From: Clostridium formicaceticum
Lineage (GTDB): Bacteria; Bacillota; Clostridia; Peptostreptococcales; Natronincolaceae
DNA: 64,000 nucleotides
Assembly: GCF_001854185.1 (NCBI RefSeq)
Contig: NZ_CP017603.1
Coordinates: 3,348,001-3,412,000, forward strand
Direction: 5' to 3'
The position numbers were made by a program, and so were the translations under genes. The notes beneath the pieces were generated by a model that was given only the letters and a program-made list of their open reading frames with translations, did no database searches and was not told the DNA's origin. Of this stretch, positions 25,602-34,325 are shown piece by piece. Each line of letters begins with the position of its first letter. Positions within the stretch are counted from its first letter, which is position 1.

Positions 25602-26792
25602 TTACTCATAATTTAAGGCATCAATAGGGTTCAATGAAGCCGCTTTTGAAGCAGGATAGTATCCAAAAAAGGTTCCTATGACTACAGAAAATGTAAAAGC
25701 TAGGAAATATCCAAAAGAGGAAGGGATCACCCTTATTTGAAAATGGTTCATGATGGGCATAATAAGGGTACTGCTAAGAATCCCTAGAAAACCTCCAGCA
25801 CCGCTGATAATAATCGCTTCAAACAAAAACATTAACAAAATATCTTTTTTTCGTGCCCCTATAGCCTTCATAATACCTATTTCTTTTGTTCTTTCTTTTA
25901 CAGAGACAAATAGCACATTCATAATGCCTATGCCCCCTACCACTAATACTACTGTAGCAACTGAAAAAAGCATCAGGGTCATTGCTCTTGCTGAAGCTTT
26001 TGCAGATTCTAATCTGCTGCCGGCATCAATAATCATAAACTGCTCACTTTTGTCTCTGTAGAGGGTATATAAAATACTCTGAATTTCTTCTATACCGGAG
26101 GAGACATAGTGAATATCCTTTGCCAATGCAATGATATTGGGATTGGCATTTCTTCCTACTACATATCTTTCCGCTACATCATAAGGAAGAAAAACCCCTT
26201 CATCAGGACTTAAACCTCTGATTTGAGAATCTCCTAATCGTTTTAAAACACCGATAATTTCATACCTTCTTCCTTCTATGGTAATCCTTGATCCAATGGC
26301 TTCTGAAACATCTTCCTCAAAAAATAATTCTGCGATATCCATACCAATCACTGCTACTCTATCATTAAATGCACTATTTTCGTCGGTAATAAATTCTCCA
26401 TAGGCCAGGTCAAGATTGTTAATTTCTTTTAAGTCCTCTGTTACACCTGCAATAGAGGCTTGGGATGAAGTATTATAGAAGTTGACATTTCCTCTACTGG
26501 TAATCATGATTGCAACCTTTGCAATGGATGGAGCATCCACTTTTATAGCTTCTACCACCTCCATGTTCAGTCTTTCTACCCCCTGCCTTCCAAAGCCTGA
26601 TCCAATTTGAATGGTTCCTACACTTAAGCTGGCAAATTGCTCTTCAACACTGGCTTGACTGCCATTTCCTATGGCAAGCACCAATACAATCGTCAGGGAT
26701 CCAACAATAACACCTAATGTAGTAAGAAAAACTTTTGATTTGTTTCCTTTAATATTTATAACAATAGATCTTAAAATCTCAATCAGATTCAT
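25602..26792 (-). CDS. MacB/FtsX-type ABC transporter permease
   Basis: A 396-residue permease: N-terminal helix (~20-42), a large MacB periplasmic-type core domain (~50-265), and three C-terminal helices with the FtsX signature VKERTKEIGIMKAIGA. The start ATG at 26792 has AGGTG upstream; the ATG at 26810 has no ribosome site. It pairs with the ATPase (24362) and the HlyD-like adaptor (26823). Confidence 0.92.
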   Translation of the reverse strand: MNLIEILRSIVINIKGNKSKVFLTTLGVIVGSLTIVLVLAIGNGSQASVEEQFASLSVGTIQIGSGFGRQGVERLNMEVVEAIKVDAPSIAKVAIMITSRGNVNFYNTSSQASIAGVTEDLKEINNLDLAYGEFITDENSAFNDRVAVIGMDIAELFFEEDVSEAIGSRITIEGRRYEIIGVLKRLGDSQIRGLSPDEGVFLPYDVAERYVVGRNANPNIIALAKDIHYVSSGIEEIQSILYTLYRDKSEQFMIIDAGSRLESAKASARAMTLMLFSVATVVLVVGGIGIMNVLFVSVKERTKEIGIMKAIGARKKDILLMFLFEAIIISGAGGFLGILSSTLIMPIMNHFQIRVIPSSFGYFLAFTFSVVIGTFFGYYPASKAASLNPIDALNYE

Positions 26793-26822
26793 GTTATCAC
26801 ACCTACTCATTTTATGTATTCT

Positions 26823-28058
26823 TTATTGCTCAATTAACACAATTTCTCCAGCATTTAATCCTTCTACAACTGCCACTTGTCTTCCATCTGTTAAACCAGT
26901 CTTAATATTTCTAAGGACTACCTCTCCTAGGTCATTTTTTACTTTTACCACCTGTATTCCTTCCTGCATTTTCACTGCCCTATTGGGAATAATTAAAACA
27001 TTTTTTTCTTGACGGAGTATGAAGGCCACAGAACAAGTCATGCCGGACTTTATTCTATCGATCCCTTCTCCAAGTTCAATTCTAACATCATAAGTCACTA
27101 GACCACTTTGGTCTATTCTAGGTAAAGATGCTACTGAAGTTACATCACCAGTGAAGGTTTCCCCTTCATAAGCTTCAAACTTTACTTCTACTGTTTGACC
27201 TAGGGTGACATTGGCTAAATCAATTTCAGAAACTGGAACAACCACTTCAACTTTATCAGAATCCGTTACTACCATAAAGTGAGATGTATCTGCTGTAACC
27301 TGCCCCGTCTCCCTTACACTAGAAACTGTTTCACCCAATTTGTAGCTTATATTTAAGACAGTGGCGTCTATAGGTGATTGTAGCGTGGTTTTCCTTAAAT
27401 CCTCTTGAGTCATCTCTAAATTAATTTTTGCATTTTCTACATTGAGCTTTTCTAATTCAATGTCTGTGTTGTTGTTGAACAGGGCGTTGTATTGTTCTAC
27501 CTGTATTTCATAGGCAGATAGAGCGGTTTCTACTGCTAATCGCTTTATTTCTATGTCTTGTTTAGGATAATACTCCTCTAAACTGAGCATCGTATTATAT
27601 TCCATTTCTGACTGTTCTAGTTTAAGTGCTAGGTCATCTACTTTTTGTTTTTCTGATGCTAGGTTTAATGCAAGATTTTCTTCTTTTTGCTGTAAAGTTA
27701 ATAGGGCTTTATGGTAATTACTTTCAGCAATCTTTACTTGCTTTTTATGGTCTGTATCATCCAGCATCGCTAAAGTCTGCCCCGCCTTTATTTCCTCGCC
27801 AACTTTGACATATAAATTTTTTAATTTACCGCTTATGTCAAAGTCTAAGTTAACCACCGGTACTTCGGCTTGACCATCACCAGAGAACCCTATGGTTATA
27901 TCACCTATTCTTACGGTTTCTTCTCTTGGCGCTACGGCTTCAGCAGTGGATTCTGTTGTTTTATTAAACATTCTGAAGCCTGTCAAACCTAACCCTACAA
28001 TGACTGTAAGTATAATCGCTAACTTGAAAAATTTTTTTACATTGAACTTACCTACCAA
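26823..28058 (-). CDS. HlyD/MacA-like efflux adaptor protein
   Basis: A 411-residue membrane-fusion protein: single N-terminal helix (~10-30), half-motif of the biotinyl-lipoyl domain (VKVGEEIKAGQTLAMLDDTDH), a long coiled-coil hairpin (~95-205), then the return half of the lipoyl domain and beta-barrel domains. First gene of the efflux operon. The cell has no outer membrane to span if it is a typical Firmicute, so the adaptor probably extends only through the wall. Confidence 0.9.
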   Translation of the reverse strand: MVGKFNVKKFFKLAIILTVIVGLGLTGFRMFNKTTESTAEAVAPREETVRIGDITIGFSGDGQAEVPVVNLDFDISGKLKNLYVKVGEEIKAGQTLAMLDDTDHKKQVKIAESNYHKALLTLQQKEENLALNLASEKQKVDDLALKLEQSEMEYNTMLSLEEYYPKQDIEIKRLAVETALSAYEIQVEQYNALFNNNTDIELEKLNVENAKINLEMTQEDLRKTTLQSPIDATVLNISYKLGETVSSVRETGQVTADTSHFMVVTDSDKVEVVVPVSEIDLANVTLGQTVEVKFEAYEGETFTGDVTSVASLPRIDQSGLVTYDVRIELGEGIDRIKSGMTCSVAFILRQEKNVLIIPNRAVKMQEGIQVVKVKNDLGEVVLRNIKTGLTDGRQVAVVEGLNAGEIVLIEQ

Positions 28059-28171
28059 GTACTTCTACCTCCTCTTTTTATTTAATTTTTCATAGTTGTA
28101 TTATATTACCAATTTGTGATGAAATTGTGATATAAGTAAAATGAATCTATGAATTTTAAAAGGACATAGAA

Positions 28172-28203
28172 AATGACCCATAACAATATCGTTATGGGTC
28201 ATT
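28172..28203 (-). terminator. Hairpin downstream of the ABC-2 permease gene
   Basis: A 13-bp perfect stem (28172-28184 with 28191-28203) and a 6-base loop, 88 bases past the stop codon at 28291. The T-run after it is short, so it may be a weak terminator. 28059-28290 holds no gene. Confidence 0.65.
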
Positions 28204-28290
28204 GATTTTAGACATCTTTGTCAGTTATATTCAAAATCATTATTTAAATTTAAAGCACCTATATTTCAAATTAAGATCTTTTAAAAAAAT

Positions 28291-29088
28291 CTATAACTCT
28301 ACCTTTTTATCATAAAGTGCAGCAGCAAAGAAAAAGAACACTGCAGAAATCAGGAAAATTGCTACTACCTGCATTACGAAGAACTCACTAGACAGAATAC
28401 CACTAGCCATTATTTGACTACCAGGTGAAGGATTCATAAGGATATGGTCAAATTGGTTTTCTATGGGTGTAATAGCATTGTTCACTAGAGCCATGATTTT
28501 CCCTGCAAGTATATTTGTCATGATAAAGGTGACAAAGGTAATGACACCAGAAAACTTTTTAAATAAATAACCAATCATGGTGCTGAAAAAAGCAAATATA
28601 ATCATTTGTATTACGGTAAGAAAGGAAAGTGTAATCACTTTTAATAGCACTTCAAATAGCTGGTAGTTGGATAAAAAACCAAATGCCTCTAATATAAATT
28701 CACTGCCTAGAAAATATAAAGAAAACAGTATTCCCATCAAAGCACTGGTACCACCTAAAACAATTAATTGCGTCATAACAGTTAAAAGTTTTGAAAAAAA
28801 GATACGCTTACCATCGACAGGCAAAGACATGATTAAATAAATGGTATTGTTATTCCATTCTCTTCTGACTGATGAAAAAGTACCTAATAAGATGATAAAT
28901 ATAGCTAAGAAGAAAAGCATCGTACTGGTACCTAGTATCGTAAAAGGCTGCCAACCGGTGGTAATTTTATAGGCAAAGTACAAATGACCTAAAAAGATGG
29001 CAGCGAATATCATCAAACTCTCGAACTTTACAGACATAAGGTCTTTTTTATATAAAGATAAAAGGGTACTATTACTTGATGTTTTCAT
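28291..29088 (-). CDS. ABC-2 type permease of a YtrA-controlled operon
   Basis: A 265-residue protein with six predicted membrane helices. It overlaps the ATPase gene by 17 bases, so the two are coupled. The gene order (GntR regulator, ATPase, permease) matches ytrA-like operons that respond to cell-wall antibiotics in Bacillus; the same role here is inference. Confidence 0.85.
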   Translation of the reverse strand: MKTSSNSTLLSLYKKDLMSVKFESLMIFAAIFLGHLYFAYKITTGWQPFTILGTSTMLFFLAIFIILLGTFSSVRREWNNNTIYLIMSLPVDGKRIFFSKLLTVMTQLIVLGGTSALMGILFSLYFLGSEFILEAFGFLSNYQLFEVLLKVITLSFLTVIQMIIFAFFSTMIGYLFKKFSGVITFVTFIMTNILAGKIMALVNNAITPIENQFDHILMNPSPGSQIMASGILSSEFFVMQVVAIFLISAVFFFFAAALYDKKVEL

Positions 29089-29776
29089 ACCAATATACCT
29101 CCTTCATGATTTCTATCAAGGACGCTTGATGTTCTTCTCTAAGTTCCTCTACATTCCCTTGAAGGGCAACCTTTCCTTGACGGATAAAGATTACTTCATC
29201 TAATATACCTTCTATTTCTTGAATTTCATGGGTTGTGATAAGGATACTTTGATCTCCCGCTCGATAATCCTTAATAATCGTTTCAATAATTTTATCTCTT
29301 GTTAAGATATCAATACCAGAAAGGGGTTCATCCAATAAAATTAACTTAGCATTTCTTGAAAAGGACAAGAGAAGTTTAGCTTTTGCCCGCATTCCTTTGG
29401 ATAATTTTTTAATCACCATAGAAGGTTGTAATTCCAAAAACTTCATTAAATCTCTATATTTATCCTCTTGCCAATCAGTATAAAACGCTTTTATAAAGTC
29501 CGCCGCCTGTTGTATTGTCATCCAACCGTATAAGTAGTCAATTTCCGCTAAATAGGAGATATGACTTTTCGTTTCAGTATTTGGTTTTTGTTGATGAATC
29601 AACACCTCACCACCATTGGGTTTGTTTAATCCTACAATCATTTTTAGTAGCGTAGATTTTCCTGAGCCATTGGGCCCTAAAACACCAACGATTTTTCCTT
29701 CAGGAATCACCAAAGATAGATCATCCAGTGCTGTCGTCTTCCCAAATGTTTTTGTTACACCTTTAAACTCTATCAT
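29072..29776 (-). CDS. ABC transporter ATP-binding protein (YtrB-like)
   Basis: A 234-residue ATPase: Walker A GPNGSGKSTLLK, signature LSKGMRAKAKLLLSF, Walker B LILLDEPLSGID and H-loop TTHEIQEIE. It overlaps the regulator gene by 14 bases and the permease gene by 17, so all three are likely made together. Confidence 0.93.
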   Translation of the reverse strand: MIEFKGVTKTFGKTTALDDLSLVIPEGKIVGVLGPNGSGKSTLLKMIVGLNKPNGGEVLIHQQKPNTETKSHISYLAEIDYLYGWMTIQQAADFIKAFYTDWQEDKYRDLMKFLELQPSMVIKKLSKGMRAKAKLLLSFSRNAKLILLDEPLSGIDILTRDKIIETIIKDYRAGDQSILITTHEIQEIEGILDEVIFIRQGKVALQGNVEELREEHQASLIEIMKEVYWYENIK

Positions 29777-30152
29777 GATACGATACTCCCTCCTCTAAAT
29801 TTTTTTGATATTTTTCTACCAGTGCTACCACTTCTTTATTCTCATAGCCTAAAGATTTCATCTCTATAATAAAATTCTTAAGTAAAGTCTCTGCCATTTC
29901 AGTTTTTAACGCCTCCAGCAGTTCTTTTTTTTCAAGAATAAAGGTTCCTTGACCTCGAATAGTTTCTGTCAAATGCATGTTTTCCATTTCACGATAAGCC
30001 CTTTGTACAGTATTGGGATTCACCTTTAAGGTCTGTGCTAACTCTCTCTGAGATGGAATTTTGTCTCCTATCTTTAAGTCACCCCTTATAATTTGCTTTT
30101 TAATATAGTCAATAATTTGTAAATAAATAGGTTTAGCATGATCAAAATCCAA
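29763..30152 (-). CDS. GntR-family regulator, YtrA subfamily
   Basis: A 129-residue regulator: winged helix (KPIYLQIIDYIKKQIIRGDL, IPSQRELAQTLKVNPNTVQRAY) and a short helical dimer domain, the size of the YtrA subfamily. I place the start at TTG 30152, which is eight bases from AGGAGG and gives MDFDHAKP; the GTG at 30161 overlaps the ribosome site. It probably represses its own operon through the inverted repeat upstream. Confidence 0.88.
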   Translation of the reverse strand: MDFDHAKPIYLQIIDYIKKQIIRGDLKIGDKIPSQRELAQTLKVNPNTVQRAYREMENMHLTETIRGQGTFILEKKELLEALKTEMAETLLKNFIIEMKSLGYENKEVVALVEKYQKNLEEGVSYHDRV

Positions 30153-30166
30153 AGCCTTCACCTCCT

Positions 30167-30220
30167 AAGTAATACTATTATAGTGCACTAGTTAAATGGT
30201 ACACTATAATAGTATTACTT
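30167..30220. promoter_or_regulatory. Operator of the GntR/ABC operon
   Basis: A perfect 19-bp inverted repeat (30167-30185 with 30202-30220) around 16 bases. The inner part, GTGCAC..GTACAC, has the form of a GntR/YtrA operator. It lies directly upstream of the ribosome site of the regulator gene. From 30221 to 30353 I see nothing. Confidence 0.75.
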
Positions 30221-30353
30221 ATATTCAAAGATGTCAAGGAATTTTTAAAAACGGTGAATGATTTGAATGAGTAGTTCAAAAAGAAATTCTACAGCGCCAA
30301 GTCCACTCTATTTTTAGTCGTGTCGGGGGAAGATAGTCCCAAATACTTTTTAA

Positions 30354-31673
30354 TCATTCTGATTGTCTAGCAGCTCTACAAGGAGATACTTGCTTTTTTG
30401 CTCGTAGTAAATTCACAATTGGAAGTAAGTACAAATAACAAGCAGCGAGTATGCAGCTTACGGGTGCAGATACAGCGGCAATTGGTACTGCGGCTGCAAT
30501 CGACCAGGGTATAAGCGGGGCCACCACTACCGCTGTATCCTCCAAAGTAATAGCAAGCTCATTTTGATCCTTGATTATTTCTTTGCACAGTTGATGGGTC
30601 AACATAATAGTCAGGGTCTGATTACAGGCAATCATACTGGCAAGTATGGATGTCGCAAGCGTACTGCCAAAGGGTGTAAATCGGCACGCTAACAAAGCAA
30701 TATGTTTTTTAAATTTCTCTAGTAGTCTGGTTCCATCAAATATTCCAGAGTAGGAGGAGGAAATACAGACAATGGCAGAAACTTTTAGCATAGATAGAAT
30801 GCCACCTCCATCTATCATCGCCGCCAGTTGAGGGTCTTTTGCCCGGTATCCTGTAACCATTATCTGTAGAAGCTCTAATACATCCATCTGCTGGATAACA
30901 ACACAAATGATGCTTGCTGCCAAAATACTGATAATCATGGTATATTTTACGTTTATATTGAAGAGAGATAAAAGAAGGACTAACGCAGCAGGTAAAACAG
31001 TAATCCAATTCAGGACGAAATTCTCAGCAAACAATTGTAGTATATCTAAGGATGGAAATTCACCTTGCCCAGCTATTCCAATTAGCAGATAAGCTACACA
31101 GGTCACAGTAAAAGGAATGGCAGAGGTATGTATCATCTGCTTAATGTTTTGAAAAATATCAGTTTTTGTTAGTGTACTAACTAGAAATGCGCTGGTAGAC
31201 ATGGGTGAGCATCTATCGCCAAAATAAATTCCAGACAGAATTGCTCCCCCAACATAAAGGGGATTTTCACCCATAATATTTCCTATCATCATGCAAATCA
31301 CACCAATCGTTGCAGCTGTTCCAAATGCTGTACCTATCAGTACAGATACTAGACAATTAAGCAAGAATACTATCAAGATAAAGGCTGAAGGAACAATTAA
31401 TTTTGAAGAACTATAGATAATCATCGGGATCGTCCCCGCACCGCGCCATACAGCAGTAATGATTCCGATTAGCAAAAACACCAGCAAAATATTTTTTACC
31501 GTCCGAACTCCTTCCAGAGACATCTGGATCATCTGATAAATGCTATGTTTTTTCAGCAGTCCGTAAATAAAAAAGATAATGTATCCTAAAAACAAGGCAT
31601 ACAGAATCGACCTTTCCAGCAAAATTGACAAAAGTAGTCCTGTTGCAAAAATTCCAAATGTTATTGTTTCCAT
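30354..31673 (-). CDS. NhaC-family Na+/H+ antiporter-like transporter
   Basis: A 439-residue membrane protein with about eleven to twelve helices and the NhaC motif GDRCSPMSTSAFLVS. Family members exchange Na+ for H+ or exchange organic acids. The other family-typical stretch, IACNQTLTIMLTHQLC, is present near the C-terminus. The gene stands alone; a perfect 32-bp palindrome lies about 70 bases upstream of its start. The ions or substrates cannot be assigned. Confidence 0.87.
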   Translation of the reverse strand: METITFGIFATGLLLSILLERSILYALFLGYIIFFIYGLLKKHSIYQMIQMSLEGVRTVKNILLVFLLIGIITAVWRGAGTIPMIIYSSSKLIVPSAFILIVFLLNCLVSVLIGTAFGTAATIGVICMMIGNIMGENPLYVGGAILSGIYFGDRCSPMSTSAFLVSTLTKTDIFQNIKQMIHTSAIPFTVTCVAYLLIGIAGQGEFPSLDILQLFAENFVLNWITVLPAALVLLLSLFNINVKYTMIISILAASIICVVIQQMDVLELLQIMVTGYRAKDPQLAAMIDGGGILSMLKVSAIVCISSSYSGIFDGTRLLEKFKKHIALLACRFTPFGSTLATSILASMIACNQTLTIMLTHQLCKEIIKDQNELAITLEDTAVVVAPLIPWSIAAAVPIAAVSAPVSCILAACYLYLLPIVNLLRAKKQVSPCRAARQSE

Positions 31674-31740
31674 CTTGTCATCCCCCCTCTTATTATATTC
31701 TATACGAGAAGAATAACAGTTGTCTAACTGATATTTTTGA

Positions 31741-31772
31741 TATACAATACAGTATTAATACTGTATTGTATA
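31741..31772. promoter_or_regulatory. Perfect 32-bp palindrome upstream of the antiporter gene
   Basis: The halves 31741-31756 and 31757-31772 are exact reverse complements (core CAGTATTAATACTG). No T-run follows, so it is not a terminator. Such a site suits a dimeric repressor, but no regulator gene is next to it. Confidence 0.6.
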
Positions 31773-31869
31773 TGGGGATAAAGCAGAAGAAATTACTCAT
31801 ACTGTACAAACGACCCACAACATTTCTGTTCTTTCACGCTGTTCGCCCTTCCATAATAATGTCATTAAT

Positions 31870-31914
31870 AATAAATCCCCTAGAATCCTTTGTAAAGATT
31901 CCAGGGGATTTATT
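31870..31914 (-). terminator. Terminator downstream of the first small recombinase gene
   Basis: Arms 31870-31887 and 31897-31914 pair over 18 positions with one mismatch, with a 9-base loop. It is 30 bases past the stop codon at 31944. Confidence 0.7.
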
Positions 31915-31943
31915 ACATTTGCTTTGCTACATCAATATCCTAA

Positions 31944-32552
31944 CTACCCTAAATTAGACTGCAGGTAAACATCTTTTTTCTGATCTTCTGTTATCCCAAT
32001 GTATCTCAATGTTTGAGATTTAGAAGAATGATTAAAAATATCCATTAATAATTCTAGATCTGTTCCATTTTTAAATGCATGATAACCAAAAGTTTTCCTA
32101 AGCGTATGGGTACCAATTTCTCCAGATACTATTACACCTTTATCATTTCTTTCTATTAGTCCTATTGATTCAGCTGCTCCATTAAGAATTCGATACGCTT
32201 GTTGTCTAGTGATAGGACTATTCTTTCCTTTACGGCTTTTAAAAATATAACTATCCATATCCATTACTGGTAGTTCTTTTAAATAATTTTCTATTACCTT
32301 CTGTACAATATCTCCAAGATAAAACTTTTTGGTTTTGCCGGTCTTTTTCTCTGTAATAATGACGCAATCTTTAACACTTTTCCCACTAGGTTTAATTAAA
32401 TCAGATATTTTTAATCTAAGAATATCGCTAATCCTTAAACCCACATTGATACCTAAAATAAAAAGAAGTTCATTACGTATAGATTGTCCTTTTAAAATAG
32501 CTCTCATGTTCTTAATTACTTTGTTATCTCTAATGGGTTCTACTGCCTTCAT
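31944..32552 (-). CDS. Small tyrosine recombinase, copy 1
   Basis: A 202-residue protein that is nearly only a catalytic domain; the usual N-terminal SAM-like DNA-binding domain is missing. Catalytic residues are visible: Arg in VGLRISD, Lys in the EKKTGKTKKF hairpin, THTLRKTFG (His-x-x-Arg), FNHSS and the nucleophile Tyr in TLRYIG. A second copy at 38275 is about 93% identical (14 of 202 residues differ by eye). Each copy is followed, upstream, by a Uma2-family gene, so the pair is a duplicated module. Confidence 0.9.
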   Translation of the reverse strand: MKAVEPIRDNKVIKNMRAILKGQSIRNELLFILGINVGLRISDILRLKISDLIKPSGKSVKDCVIITEKKTGKTKKFYLGDIVQKVIENYLKELPVMDMDSYIFKSRKGKNSPITRQQAYRILNGAAESIGLIERNDKGVIVSGEIGTHTLRKTFGYHAFKNGTDLELLMDIFNHSSKSQTLRYIGITEDQKKDVYLQSNLG

Positions 32553-32610
32553 TTTATCAATCTCCCTGTGAAGTAATTAAGGCACCAGTGTATCCTGATG
32601 CCTTTTTAAG

Positions 32611-33186
32611 TTAAATAGAAGCAAATACTTGCGATAAATCAATTAAAAGATCAGGAAAAACAGAGATTTTTACTTTATTTTCTTCAGTGTAGGATTCTGG
32701 TCTACCATATCGTTTATCTTCCTGTAGAGTAAATATGTTAACATATTTACCGTCTGGATCAACGATCCAATATTCTTCTACTCCAGCTTTTTCATATTTG
32801 TTAAACTTTAGAACTCTATCTGTTCTCGAAGTAGAAGGAGAAGAAATTTCAATAATAAGCGTAGGAGTTCCGAAGTAACCTGTCCCTTTTAATCTGTTTT
32901 TATCACAAATAACTACTATATCGGGCTGAAATACATTGGTTATTTCTTCATCTTTTTCTTCTCCATCAGGTAATCGTAAATCAAAAGGGGAAGCAAACGC
33001 CTGACATTCTTTCCCTTGTAGATAATTTGCAAGCTGTCTATATAACTCACCAGAAATTGCTTGATGCTGCCAGGATGGAGCAGCTTGCATATACGGTACA
33101 CCATCAAAAAGCTCCCATTGTTCATTTTCGGGCCAAGTTAAGTAATCTACATAAGTATATTTTTTATTTTCTTTTGGCAATGGCAT
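32611..33186 (-). CDS. Uma2-family (DUF820) putative nuclease
   Basis: A 191-residue Uma2 protein: WELFDGVPYMQAAPSWQHQ, the PD-(D/E)XK-like core FQPDIVVICDKN ... LIIEISSPST, and EEYWIVDPD. The fold is that of restriction endonucleases but the biological role of the family is unknown. AAAGGAG precedes the ATG at 33186. A truncated relative lies at 39636-39883. Confidence 0.88.
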   Translation of the reverse strand: MPLPKENKKYTYVDYLTWPENEQWELFDGVPYMQAAPSWQHQAISGELYRQLANYLQGKECQAFASPFDLRLPDGEEKDEEITNVFQPDIVVICDKNRLKGTGYFGTPTLIIEISSPSTSRTDRVLKFNKYEKAGVEEYWIVDPDGKYVNIFTLQEDKRYGRPESYTEENKVKISVFPDLLIDLSQVFASI

Positions 33187-33339
33187 AAAGATATCTCCTT
33201 TCATTTTGTTTCTTTTTTATCAATACCAATAAAGATTCCTTTTTCTTCTTGTTTTTTCATTTTTTATTAAACCCCCTTCTATCTTGTCCATGCTACTCCT
33301 ATTTTTAAATATGATATAATTTCTTCCATATTTCTACAT

Positions 33340-33552
33340 TCATTCAATTTTGTTTATCTTTTGACCTTTTTCAACTAGATATTCAATACAGCAGCCAATC
33401 AAAAAGGACTGGTTTTTAAAGCACAGTTCTTTTTCAACTAGATATTCAATACAGCAGCCAATCAAAAAGGACTGGTTTTTAAAGCACAGTTCTTTTTCAA
33501 GAATTTCATTATAACCTTTATCAATGTACCAATTCCAAAAATAATCCGGCAT
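33340..33552 (-). CDS. Small hypothetical protein with a 63-bp tandem duplication
   Basis: A 70-residue ORF that contains the 21-residue unit ELCFKNQSFLIGCCIEYLVEK twice in direct tandem. The repeat units in the DNA are identical, so the duplication is recent. Because the unit is a multiple of three, the frame is preserved. I do not recognise the family, and it may be a decayed fragment. Confidence 0.4.
   Translation of the reverse strand: MPDYFWNWYIDKGYNEILEKELCFKNQSFLIGCCIEYLVEKELCFKNQSFLIGCCIEYLVEKGQKINKIE
33367..33492. repeat. Two perfect 63-bp tandem repeats
   Basis: Units 33367-33429 and 33430-33492 are identical, and eight further bases (33493-33500) start a third copy. Such a repeat can expand or contract by replication slippage. 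Confidence 0.95.
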
Positions 33553-33676
33553 ATAAATAGCTCCTCCCTCATAACCATATTATGTTACTAATTATAATTT
33601 ATCATACCATTATGTAACATTCAATAAGATGTTTTTTAAAAATTAACTTTAAATCGTTGCTATAACAAGAAAGTGA

Positions 33677-34325
33677 ATGTTACAAAAATTAGTTATCAAT
33701 TTTAAGTCAAGTGAAAAAAACCGTATTCAAAATTCTCTTACTGTTTCAAATATTATGATTTCAAGTGTTGTTTCTGATACTTTTGGTGTAAGTTCTATGA
33801 AAATTATTAATCATTTACTTGAAAACCCTGATAATATTGATTTTGATGTGTCAATGATGTTACATGCAAGCATGCAGCATAAAGCATAAAGCACAGATAA
33901 TCTCTAAGTCCATTAATGGTAACTTAACCAAGCCCCAGGCAGATAAAATGCGCGTTTGTCTTGACCACTTTGATAACATTGAAAGGCATATAAAAGATAT
34001 TGAAACTGTTGTTTTAGGCTTAGTCCAACCCTATCTTCCTCAAATAGAGATAATTTTATCCTTACCTAGCATCAAAGATATTTTTACTGCTATTGCTATT
34101 ATTGGAGAGATAGGTGTTGATATGTCAGTTTTTCACTCATCTAAACATCTTTGTTCATGGGCTGGCCTTACTCCTCAAAACAACGAAAGTGCTGGAAAGA
34201 AAAAGTCTGTTCGTGTATCTAGGGCTGGTGTATATATCAAACCTTTATTGGTTCAATGTGCAAATGCTGCAATTAAAAGCAAGAAATGTACATACTTCAA
34301 AGTACGCTATGACCAAATTAAGAGC
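33677..34325 (+). pseudogene. IS110-family transposase remnant
   Basis: The C-terminal half of an IS110 transposase is recognisable: EKNRIQNSLTVSNIMISSVVSD, then Transposase_20 motifs LPSIKDIFTAIAIIGEIG and SWAGLTPQNNESAGKKKSV. The catalytic N-terminal domain is absent. At about 33880 a 7-bp tandem duplication (ATAAAGC twice) shifts the frame; removing one copy restores HASMQHKAQIISKS. The 3' end is lost at about 34323, where Tn3-type sequence begins on the other strand. Confidence 0.85.

Noticed and set aside
33367-33500. CRISPR array
   Set aside because: Only two identical 63-bp tandem units with no spacers between them.
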